Source of the DNA: an uncultured Alphaproteobacteria bacterium
GTDB lineage: Bacteria; Pseudomonadota; Alphaproteobacteria; Rhodobacterales; Rhodobacteraceae
Reading direction: 5' to 3'
Length of the DNA: 41,374 bases
Assembly: GCA_913031285.1 (NCBI GenBank)
Contig: CAJWEI010000027.1
Coordinates: 1 to 41,374, forward strand
This document shows positions 27,254 through 35,726 of this stretch, in pieces. The notes under the pieces were generated by a model. It was given only the letters and a program-made list of their open reading frames with translations. It was not told the DNA's origin and searched no databases. Within the stretch, counting starts at the first letter, position 1; each line of letters begins with the position of its first letter. The position numbers and the translations under genes were made by a program.

Positions 27254-28231
27254 CTAGCCAGCAAACGGCACAAAGTTATCTCGATAAAACCGGTACCAGT
27301 TATCACCCATTATACAATTTACCTCTGTCTCTGACATACCAGTAGCATGCAACCCCTTGGATATATTTCTAAAGTCTCGATTACTTTCGAACCAACACGG
27401 CATTGGTGGAAATCCGGGACTAGAAGAAGATCCTTCTCCGTAGTCAATTTCTTTGCTCCAGCGGCCAATACGCATCCACTCAACTATGCTGTCAGGCTGA
27501 TCCTGACAAAGGTCGGAACCAATCCCAAGATGCTCCAATCCGTAAAGATCAGCGGCATGCGCAATCATTTCACAGAAACTCTGTAACGTGCAGTCAGTTT
27601 TATCTCTGAGGTGATAGGGGTAGAGAGAAAAGCCAAGCATCCCACCAGCCGCGGTCACCGCCTTGATCACATCATGACGTTTGTTGCGCAACGCAGGTTG
27701 CCAGTCGTAAGTGTTTGCATGGGTAATGGCGATAGGCCGTTGGGAAATCTCGGCAGCCTCAATTGTAGACCTGTCAGCAGAATGGCTCATATCTACCACC
27801 AGACCGACGCGGTTCATCTCTTTAATTACTTGGCGTCCCATACGGGTAATACCAGGATCTTCAGTCTCATAACAACCTGTAGCCAAAAGCGATTGATTAT
27901 TGTAACTCAGTTGCATAAAGCGCGCGCCGAGACTGTGTACAATTTCAACGAGGCCAATATCGTCTTCGATTGGGCTTGGATTTTGAAAGCCAAAAAAAAT
28001 TGCAGTCCGATCCGTTGCACGCGCGCGATCAACATCTTCTGCCCACAGGCCTTTCATGATTAAATTGGGATATTGTTCAAACCAACGATTCCAAGCCTCG
28101 AAATTTAGAACTGTCTCACGAAAATTTTCGTGATAAGAAATTGTAACATGTACAGCATCCACGCGGCCCTCACGCATCTGCTTGAAAATTTTTGGAGACC
28201 AGTTGGCATACTGCAGATTATCTATAATAAT
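27254..28231 (-). CDS. Membrane dipeptidase-like protein (peptidase M19 family), probable ATT start
   Basis: The M19 (renal dipeptidase) barrel is indicated by VVDMSHSAD, ITHANTYDW, the KRHDVIKAVTAAGG stretch, HLGIGSDL and the C-terminal GDNWYRFYRD. The first in-frame ATG (28175-28177) would cut off about 18 family-like residues. Upstream, the frame stays open and reads IIDNLQYANWSPKIFKQ, which fits the start of this subgroup. A perfect AAGGAG at 28239-28244 sits 7 bases before an ATT at 28229-28231. No ATG, GTG or TTG is in frame there. I therefore place the start at ATT, giving 325 residues. The HxD zinc motif near the N-terminus of classical members is absent, so activity may differ. It is divergent from the hybrid kinase gene. 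Confidence 0.8.
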   Translation of the reverse strand: MIIDNLQYANWSPKIFKQMREGRVDAVHVTISYHENFRETVLNFEAWNRWFEQYPNLIMKGLWAEDVDRARATDRTAIFFGFQNPSPIEDDIGLVEIVHSLGARFMQLSYNNQSLLATGCYETEDPGITRMGRQVIKEMNRVGLVVDMSHSADRSTIEAAEISQRPIAITHANTYDWQPALRNKRHDVIKAVTAAGGMLGFSLYPYHLRDKTDCTLQSFCEMIAHAADLYGLEHLGIGSDLCQDQPDSIVEWMRIGRWSKEIDYGEGSSSSPGFPPMPCWFESNRDFRNISKGLHATGMSETEVNCIMGDNWYRFYRDNFVPFAG

Positions 28232-28238
28232 ATCAAAA

Positions 28239-28244
28239 CTCCTT
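28239..28244 (-). promoter_or_regulatory. Ribosome-binding site that decides the dipeptidase start
   Basis: AAGGAG on the minus strand, the best Shine-Dalgarno match in this gap, lies 7 bases ahead of ATT at 28229-28231. A TTG at the same distance is out of frame and meets a stop within four codons. This is the main argument for ATT initiation. Confidence 0.65.
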
Positions 28245-28512
28245 TATACTCTGATAAGGTTTGGCAACGAAATAATTCAAATGAAGAGTCAATTTGGTCC
28301 TCTATCTATATCCATACTACCTCGTCGCAACGTGTTTCTTTTCAAATATGAATGGCATTCATAAGGGGAAAATACTAATAACCGAGATCGTCTGTTGTCA
28401 AATCCTTGCTTAAAGACCAATTTGATTTTATTCTGGAACTTGTAATTTAGTCTATCTAGCCTTTTCCTTTGCTACCACAACTTTAAAAATTGCTCGATGT
28501 TTTTGTTAGTCT

Positions 28513-30723
28513 ATGATTGATCATAGAATATGCGTTGAAAGATTATTGCTCATGTTAGACAAGAAAACAGAGATCAAACAACCCAATGACCATTTCCAGC
28601 GAAACCATAACATTGATTTGAACTGGCAGGTTCAGATTAATTTATCTATAGCTTTACTTTTTCTTTTTATTCCTGCCTCCTGGCTTTTGGCCTTTGCTTG
28701 GTTGGGCGACCTTATCGGTACTTTAATATGCAGCTTTTTTATATTTAATACACTTTTATTTATAATATTTATTTTGTTAAACGGCTCAAAGCTTGTGCGT
28801 TTTTTCTGGCTTTTTAATTGCAATATAGGAATTTTAGCTGCTTTGGTATTCGCAAGCCCTGGTGAAGACGCAGATCTATTTTTCTTGATTGTTTTGGCTG
28901 TGCCGTTTCTGGTTTTTTCCCGAAAAAAAGAACCCTTTTACTTACTGTTCTCTTTCTTAATTCCAATATTTTTTTGGTGTACTACTTATTATTTTGACCT
29001 CACAGGCTATTCGATGCAGCTATTGGGCATTCCGCTTATGGAACCCAAAATAGATTTGAACAATTTGAATACATCAATTCGTGCGACAGTGGGTGTAAGT
29101 CTTGTCGCTTTGCTAGGCATATTTACGCACCTTACCTCAAAAACCGAGCAACAACTTTATTTGACCAGCAAAAACGCGGCAGAAGCTTTAAAAGTCAAGG
29201 ACAATTATTTAGGTAATATGAGCCATGAAATTCGTACATATTTAAACGGGTTGGTCGGAACAATCGAGGCTTTGGCTACTACGCAACAATCTCTGGGTCA
29301 ATCCCGCACAATCTCAACGATCCGTTATTCAGCTTTTTTATTGTCGCGCGTTATTGATGATATCTTGGACGCAACAAAGATTAATGCTGGCCAGCTCGAT
29401 ATTGAAAACACGGAGATGGAACTGCGCCCAGTAATGGAAGGTGCCGTTATCACTCTGCAAACTATGGCAGATGATGTGAATGTGCGCTTAGCTCTGTCTA
29501 TTGATCCAGATGTCCCAACTTGTATTTTGGCAGATTCTGGACGTCTGCGCCAAATTTTTCTCAATCTAATAAGCAATGCAATCAAATATACTGCTGATGA
29601 TCTCATTGGCCGCACAGGCTGCGTTTATGTATCTGTGAATAAAGTGGCAAATTCTATACTAGTTATAAAAATACAGGACGAAGGTATTGGGATGTCGCAA
29701 GAGTTTCAACAGAGGCTGTTCCAGCCTTTTGTCCAAAGCGAGACCATTTTGACGCGACCAGTTAGCGGTACTGGCCTTGGGCTTGTGATCACTAAACAGC
29801 TTATCCATCAAATGGGTGGGATGCTCAACATTAAAAGCAAACAAGGCATAGGTACGACAATTACCGTTGAGTTCCCGTTCTCAGAAATCTCTCGACCCAT
29901 AGAACCTTTCGGTATTCGACATTTAGAGATCAAATACCTGAGACAAGATGGCACAAGAGAAATTTGGAAACTTACTGAAAACCTGAAAAAGCACGGGGCA
30001 ATCGTAACACAAAAACTTGTATCTGATGGGCGAAAAGACTTTGTCGCCACATCAGAAAGCGGTGTTATCTATCTATTGCAATCAAATACTTTCAAACAGA
30101 TTACTAATTGGCAGGAACATATCAGAAAAATTTCCTCAAACCCTAAATTTGTTATATTATCCGAAAACAGGTCTGATAGCCTTGGCCACTTGGAAGAGGA
30201 TACTTTTTGCATTCAACTTAATCCAATTCTGCCCCTAGAATTAATTAATGCACTCGGCGTTTTAAGTGGCCGCAAACGATCTTCTTTGACACAGCAAGAG
30301 CTACTTATCAGCCAAGGTTCGATACCTAAGAAAAATAAACAGCGTAAGGCAAAGGTTCTACTTCTTGTAGAAAACAACAAGATCAATCAGTATTCTATCT
30401 TAAAACAGCTTGAAGTGCTTGGCTATTCCGCTGACGTGGTTGGAAATGGAAGAGATGGCCTAAACCATTGGAAAAGTGGAAAGTATGATGCCGTTTTAAG
30501 TGACTGTAATATGCCTATTATGGATGGTTTTGAAATGACCAAAGCGGGAAGAAGATGGGAAAGAAAAAATAAAGTCAAGCCAATCCCCATCATTGCGATC
30601 ACAGCCAATGCTTTAAGAGGGGACGCAGATAAATGCTTCGCCGCCGGCATGGACGATTACTTGGCAAAACCTGTCGAGATTAAAGTTCTGGAAGCAAAAT
30701 TGGTGGCTTTCGTTGGGCTGTAA
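28513..30723 (+). CDS. Hybrid sensor histidine kinase with membrane sensor and receiver domain
   Basis: The protein is 736 residues. About six membrane segments (roughly 41-62, 66-91, 97-115, 121-136, 142-163, 191-209) form the sensor. HisKA has the H-box MSHEIRTYLNG with His238, and HATPase_c has the N-box LISNAIKYT, DEGIGMS and GTGLGLVI. A poorly conserved stretch (about 465-590) looks like a degenerate receiver. A C-terminal receiver (613-736) has phospho-acceptor Asp664 in LSDCNMPIMDG and Lys719. Two things are odd: the near-invariant Pro of HEIRTPLN is Tyr243, and the metal-binding acidic pair (usually Asp-Asp-Asn) reads Glu620-Asn621-Asn622. Autophosphorylation may therefore be altered and the receiver weak. 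No response regulator lies next to it. An alternative start is the ATG at 28552. Confidence 0.88.
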   Translation: MIDHRICVERLLLMLDKKTEIKQPNDHFQRNHNIDLNWQVQINLSIALLFLFIPASWLLAFAWLGDLIGTLICSFFIFNTLLFIIFILLNGSKLVRFFWLFNCNIGILAALVFASPGEDADLFFLIVLAVPFLVFSRKKEPFYLLFSFLIPIFFWCTTYYFDLTGYSMQLLGIPLMEPKIDLNNLNTSIRATVGVSLVALLGIFTHLTSKTEQQLYLTSKNAAEALKVKDNYLGNMSHEIRTYLNGLVGTIEALATTQQSLGQSRTISTIRYSAFLLSRVIDDILDATKINAGQLDIENTEMELRPVMEGAVITLQTMADDVNVRLALSIDPDVPTCILADSGRLRQIFLNLISNAIKYTADDLIGRTGCVYVSVNKVANSILVIKIQDEGIGMSQEFQQRLFQPFVQSETILTRPVSGTGLGLVITKQLIHQMGGMLNIKSKQGIGTTITVEFPFSEISRPIEPFGIRHLEIKYLRQDGTREIWKLTENLKKHGAIVTQKLVSDGRKDFVATSESGVIYLLQSNTFKQITNWQEHIRKISSNPKFVILSENRSDSLGHLEEDTFCIQLNPILPLELINALGVLSGRKRSSLTQQELLISQGSIPKKNKQRKAKVLLLVENNKINQYSILKQLEVLGYSADVVGNGRDGLNHWKSGKYDAVLSDCNMPIMDGFEMTKAGRRWERKNKVKPIPIIAITANALRGDADKCFAAGMDDYLAKPVEIKVLEAKLVAFVGL

Positions 30724-30832
30724 AATAACAATAGATGTGGCGTATCCTACCGAATAAGGCCTCTCTATTATTTTTAATTATGTTGAGATAAATAAACAGT
30801 AGCGTGACCATGCTGGTAAGCTAAAGCGCACC

Positions 30833-33628
30833 TTAATGAGCCTCTGCCCAGTGCGCGCCCTGCCCGGCCTCAACAATGAGCGGTACATCCAATTTAAGTA
30901 CCGGCTCAGCTGCTGTTTCCATAACTTCTCGCACTACTTCCACTAGTGGACCTACAGCGTCCTCTGCGACTTCAAACAGCAATTCATCATGTACTTGTAA
31001 CAACATCTTGGCCGGCATTGCAGCGATCACTTTTGGCATTCTGATCATTGCGCGACGAATAATATCTGCGGCCGCTCCTTGAATAGGAGCATTGATCGCA
31101 GCCCGCTTAGCAAACCCGGCAGTTGGACCTTTTGAGTTGATCTCTGGTGTGTGGATGACCCGGCCAAAGAGTGTCTCAACCCATGCATTTTTCTTCGCAA
31201 ACTTTACAGTTTCATCCATATATTCGCGGATTCCGGGGAACCTTTGAAAATATCGATCAATAAAACCCTGTGCTTCTTTACGAGGGATACGGAGATTGCG
31301 GGCAAGACCAAACCCGGAGATCCCATATATCACACCAAAGTTAATTGCTTTTGCTTGCCGCCGAATATCAGATGTCATCTGATCAAGTGGAACATCAAAC
31401 ATCTCAGAGGCCGTCATCGCGTGAATATCCATACCTTCACGAAACGCTTTTTTGAGACTATTAATGCCCGCTACATGGGCTAAAATGCGTAATTCAATCT
31501 GGCTATAATCTAAACTGACAAGAACTTTCCCAGGTTCTGAAATAAAGGCTTCGCGAATACGCCGCCCGTCTTCGCTTCGTATTGGAATGTTTTGCAAATT
31601 TGGATCTGTCGACGCAAGGCGGCCAGTATTGGCACCTGCGATCGAATAGGAAGTATGAACCCTTCCTGTTTCGGGGTTGATATGGTCTTGCAATGCATCC
31701 GTATAAGTCGATTTCAATTTGCTCAACTGACGCCAATCCAAAACCCGCTTGGGAAGATCATGGATAGTTGCCAGATCTCCAAGAATATCAGCACCGGTCG
31801 CATAAGCACCTGTTTTTCCCTTTTTTCCGCCCTCGTAGCCAAGTTTATCAAACATCACTTCGCCAAGCTGTTTAGGACTACCGACGTTAAAGCTTTCACC
31901 TGCCAGTTCGTGAATGTCAGACTCAAGAGCAGCCATTTTCTGGGCAAACGTATTTGACATACGCGACAGCGTATCGCGGTCAACTTTGATTCCCGTCATT
32001 TCCATCTTAGCTAAAATTGGCACTAAGGGACGCTCTAAGCTTTCGTAGACCCGCGTTACTCGGGTCTGATGCAGACGCGGTTTGAGTAATTGCCAAAGTC
32101 GAAGAGTTATATCGGCATCCTCTGCCGCATAGGGCGTTGCCTCGGCGATGTTCACATGATCGAATGTAATCGCAGACTTACCAGATCCAAGTAACTTTCT
32201 AATCGGAATAGGTGTATGATTGAGATATCGCTCTGACAAAGCACTCATCCCATGGCCGTGAAGTCCCGCATGCAGCGAATACGAAATCAACATTGTATCA
32301 TCAATTGGACCTATACGGACCCCATTACGAGCCAGAATTTTGGCGTCATATTTCATGTTCTGGCCAATTTTTAGAATCGAAGAGTCTTCCAGCATGGGTT
32401 TGAGTGCACCAAGCACCTCCACCAAAGGCAATTGACCGTCCGCCAAGCTATCAGATCCAAACAAATCATCTGAAACACCAGTTTTATGCGTTAGCGGAAT
32501 ATAACATGCCTCTCCCGGCTCAACACATAGAGATATACCAACTAAGTCAGCCCTCATCTCATTAAGCGATGTCGTTTCAGTATCGACTGCCACATAACCG
32601 CGACCCCTTATTTTTTCAATCCAAGCGTGAATTTCAGACATAGTACTCAATGCTGAGTATGCCACTCGGTCAAATAGGAGCATTGCAGGAGTTTGCATAT
32701 CGCGCGAACTGAAGGCGGCATCCTCAATCACAGGCTCTGGTACACACAGCCGGTCCGCGATGCGTTTGGTCAGCGTACGAAACTCCATGCCAGACAAAAA
32801 GCCCAAAAGGATGTCTGGCTCAGGATCCTGTACTTCAAGATCATCCAGTGTAAATCCTAAAGGTGTAGCGCAATTCAGTTCTACCAATTGTTTCGATAGC
32901 ATTATCTGCTCTGCATTATTTATCAGGCTATCGCGCCGCTTTGGTTGTTTGATTTCCCCTGCACGTTCAAGCAACGCTTCTAAATCGCCATATTCATTTA
33001 TAAGCAAGGCCGCCGTCTTCACACCGATACCAGGGGCTCCGGGGACATTGTCAACGCTATCCCCTGCCAAGGCCTGAACATCGACAACCCTTTCGGGATA
33101 GACACCAAACTTTTCAAAAACACCATTGCGGTCAATACTGCGATTTTTCATTGCATCGAACATGACAACTCCAGCACCAACCAATTGCATGAGGTCTTTG
33201 TCTGAGCTGATAATGGTGACTTGCCCTCCAGCTTCTCGGGCCTGTACCGATAGAGTGGCAATAATATCGTCAGCTTCATAACCTTCAATTTCTTCACAAG
33301 CTATATTAAAAGCTCGAGTTGCCTCACGAGTTAGCGGTATCTGAGGACGCAAATCTTCCGGCATTTCATCACGATTGGCTTTATACAGACCATAGAGATC
33401 GTTACGAAATGTATGACTGCCCTTATCAAAAATAACAGCAACATGTGTAGCGGCATCGGATCCCGTATTACCTTCAACATAGCGTTGCAACATATTGCAA
33501 AAACCGCTGACCGCGCCAATGGGGAGTCCATCTGATTTACGGGTGAGCGGTGGCAAAGCATGATACGCGCGAAAGATGAACGCTGATCCATCAATCAAAT
33601 GCAAATGGTGACCTTTTCCAAAAGTCAT
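30833..33628 (-). CDS. polA: DNA polymerase I
   Basis: The protein is 931 residues and has all three domains. The 5' nuclease domain starts LHLIDGSAFIFRAYHALPP. The 3'-5' exonuclease domain has an intact DTET metal motif in YVAVDTETTSL. The polymerase domain has motif A SLDYSQIELRILAH, motif B RRQAKAINFGVIYG and motif C LLQVHDELLFE. It is a housekeeping repair and Okazaki-fragment-processing enzyme. It is convergent with the hybrid kinase gene, with about 110 bases between them. The SD is weak (AGGG). Confidence 0.98.
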   Translation of the reverse strand: MTFGKGHHLHLIDGSAFIFRAYHALPPLTRKSDGLPIGAVSGFCNMLQRYVEGNTGSDAATHVAVIFDKGSHTFRNDLYGLYKANRDEMPEDLRPQIPLTREATRAFNIACEEIEGYEADDIIATLSVQAREAGGQVTIISSDKDLMQLVGAGVVMFDAMKNRSIDRNGVFEKFGVYPERVVDVQALAGDSVDNVPGAPGIGVKTAALLINEYGDLEALLERAGEIKQPKRRDSLINNAEQIMLSKQLVELNCATPLGFTLDDLEVQDPEPDILLGFLSGMEFRTLTKRIADRLCVPEPVIEDAAFSSRDMQTPAMLLFDRVAYSALSTMSEIHAWIEKIRGRGYVAVDTETTSLNEMRADLVGISLCVEPGEACYIPLTHKTGVSDDLFGSDSLADGQLPLVEVLGALKPMLEDSSILKIGQNMKYDAKILARNGVRIGPIDDTMLISYSLHAGLHGHGMSALSERYLNHTPIPIRKLLGSGKSAITFDHVNIAEATPYAAEDADITLRLWQLLKPRLHQTRVTRVYESLERPLVPILAKMEMTGIKVDRDTLSRMSNTFAQKMAALESDIHELAGESFNVGSPKQLGEVMFDKLGYEGGKKGKTGAYATGADILGDLATIHDLPKRVLDWRQLSKLKSTYTDALQDHINPETGRVHTSYSIAGANTGRLASTDPNLQNIPIRSEDGRRIREAFISEPGKVLVSLDYSQIELRILAHVAGINSLKKAFREGMDIHAMTASEMFDVPLDQMTSDIRRQAKAINFGVIYGISGFGLARNLRIPRKEAQGFIDRYFQRFPGIREYMDETVKFAKKNAWVETLFGRVIHTPEINSKGPTAGFAKRAAINAPIQGAAADIIRRAMIRMPKVIAAMPAKMLLQVHDELLFEVAEDAVGPLVEVVREVMETAAEPVLKLDVPLIVEAGQGAHWAEAH

Positions 33629-34116
33629 GATAAAAACCCTAATTTAGAAATATTCTTCATAAGCTGATTTACATGAGCCTCGGCGTCTTGACCATTACCT
33701 TTATGCACGCAAACCCGACGCAAGAGCCTTCCAAAAACAATAGGCGTCTTAAACAGCGCCGAATGTGTTACCGTAGTTTCAGCGATTAAAAGTGATTTAC
33801 AATTATTTTTGCAGGAGAATGCATAGAAATTTATACTTCAAAAATCAGCGTTAGGTGCGATATAGGGTGCTGAAAGCGAACATTTTTTGGCATTATAAGT
33901 TCAATAATTAAACACAACAGTGGTCGTATTATGAGAGTGTTCTGAACAATTTGGCATACAAGAGCCTCAGCATGCATTTTTCACCGTTCAATAGGCTACT
34001 TGATTGAGATATCATTTTGCGATGACACTACTTTGTGAGACACCACTGGGTGCGTCTCACAAAGTAACCGTACTTAAATCGTAACGGGTAATATTATCCT
34101 AGAAAGATGCAAACAA
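33629..34116. other. Intergenic region upstream of polA
   Basis: No gene is seen in this 490-base gap between polA and the zinc-ribbon gene, which are divergent, so both promoters should be here. The outstanding feature is the 13-bp dyad at 34029-34066, listed separately. Confidence 0.5.
34029..34066. promoter_or_regulatory. Perfect 13-bp inverted repeat upstream of the zinc-ribbon gene
   Basis: TACTTTGTGAGAC (34029-34041) and GTCTCACAAAGTA (34054-34066) are perfectly complementary, with a 12-base spacer that contains a further ACC/GGT pair. It is 51 bases ahead of the first ATG of the zinc-ribbon gene and lacks a T-run. It could be an operator, a structured 5' leader or a terminator for a lost gene. 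CTCACAAAGT recurs at 34584-34593, beyond the same gene. Confidence 0.5.
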
Positions 34117-34464
34117 ATGATCCCATCGATACTAAAAAATCTACGTCAAAAACAAAAGTTTTCTAAATTAAACTTTTGTTTTCTATCTTTTGACCGTTAC
34201 TATGCTAAGGCTGATAATGAAATTTATACGGGGAGTGCTCTAGTGGAGGTTTTTTGCCCGAGCTGCCATGTAGGATACTGTATACCTACTAGCAAAGTGC
34301 CAAGCAAGCCGCGCATGTTAATGTGCCGCAGCTGCAACTACGCATGGCGGCAGCCATTTCAAGCTAAATCAATAAAAAATACGGTCAAACGCCCTTCATA
34401 TTCAAATACTGTATTGAAAATACTACGTGAGGAAGCCGCTATTGAGGCAAAGTTAAGGGACTAA
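34117..34464 (+). CDS. Short zinc-ribbon (MJ0042-type) protein
   Basis: The frame is 115 residues and its centre is a zinc ribbon, VEVFCPSCHVGYCIP...LMCRSCNYAWRQ, with two CxxC pairs for one zinc. Rhodobacteraceae proteins with this ribbon are often far longer, with a Pro-rich linker and a C-terminal membrane region. Here the ribbon is followed only by a short basic stretch and VLKILREEAAIEAKLRD, so it looks truncated. The first 42 residues do not resemble the family. A GTG at 34243, with GGGGAG 7 bases ahead, would give a 73-residue protein starting directly at the ribbon, and may be the true start. Function unknown; nucleic-acid or protein binding is possible. Confidence 0.6.
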   Translation: MIPSILKNLRQKQKFSKLNFCFLSFDRYYAKADNEIYTGSALVEVFCPSCHVGYCIPTSKVPSKPRMLMCRSCNYAWRQPFQAKSIKNTVKRPSYSNTVLKILREEAAIEAKLRD

Positions 34465-35726
34465 TCTAACCAACTTTATCGGTGCACTTATATTCTCTAC
34501 CCAAGCGAAACCACCTAAAAGTTCCTCTTAATAATTTGCTAAAGCTAATTTTAACGAGGAGTCATTTGGATAATAATGCATAACTCACAAAGTTTCACTT
34601 TTGCGCTTATTTTTAAGAGATCCAGTTAGCTATTCTGCGGCCGTGTAACCTTTGTATATCAAGCTGGCGACGAAGGACTAACAAACCGCATCAAACCTTT
34701 CGCAACTAGCTTTTTTACTGAAAGGCAATCGTTACATTAAGTTTCAGCCAAGGTTCTCACCTTTGATAACCTTACAATTAACATATCACCCTATTTGTTA
34801 AGAAATCAGAATAAGTCGGTAGGGCGAAAGACTGGCCTGTCCTCCGCCCACAAACAAAACCCATAAGCTGACTGGGGGTTTGGGTCTATTACAATATTTT
34901 TGCAGCACAATGAGATATGATCAGTCTTATTAAGTGTTTCCGTTGGAGCGCCTTACTCCTCAGCAACATCAACCGCGATCTAAACTATCTAAAACTCGCA
35001 TCTTTTAAAAGACGCGTCGTAGGCAGCCGGCTGAACCTACTCCACAGATAACATAATCAAAGCTGCGAAGTTCTAATGAACCAGTCTGGGCGGATGCGCC
35101 ATGGATCCCCGATAGAAAGTCCTTAAGGATTTTTTGATATTCTTCCTGAAAATCATTTTCTAAGTTTATTAGTTAAGAAATAGTTTGTCTTGGCGTCAAA
35201 AACACGGCACGCGGCGTCAATCTGCCCAGCAGTATGGCTGACAATAAATTATTAGTTTGAACTTAAGCCTCTGATTTTTTGAATACGATTTTGGGTCATA
35301 GCAAAATTGCTTGCAACAGAGTGCATATCTCACTTCAACATAACTCAACCTAAGATATCAGCCTCACTCTTGAGAGGATGTCACCAATATTAATCCAATT
35401 CAGTTATTAATTTCAGGGCCCTCAGCCTCGCCGTATGTGAAGCCATACACACAATCTCAAAGGGTCAATGGACGATAGCCAGTTTCAACTTTACTAGCTT
35501 GAGATTAAAGTACCCTGCTAATATTCTTCAAACACATATTTAATACCAAATTCCTAAAAACGATCCTTTAGTAATTACTTTACCCCTAAGGGTCCCTTAA
35601 TTATCCCAACTGGTTAGTTCCCTTCACTCACAAATAGGGTATTTTCTAAAGATGAAGACATAGCATCTTGTCATAAGAACGAGAGCTACGAGGCTATAGA
35701 CGGCAGGTTTTATAAAGAGGTCCACA
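34465..35726. other. 1.26-kb region without a recognisable gene
   Basis: I see no open frame longer than a few tens of codons with family resemblance on either strand. A near-palindrome, CGCATCTTTT/AAAAGACGCG around 34997-35016 (one mismatch), and a CTCACAAAGT copy at 34584-34593 are present. The 5' part of the sigma-54 activator's promoter region must lie at its right end. The rest may be remnants of decayed genes or an unrecognised RNA; I cannot decide. Confidence 0.45.

Noticed and set aside
35290-35330. Sigma-54 promoter on the minus strand
   Set aside because: A TGCAC/TTGCA pair exists, but with a spacer of four instead of five and no GG in the -24 element.
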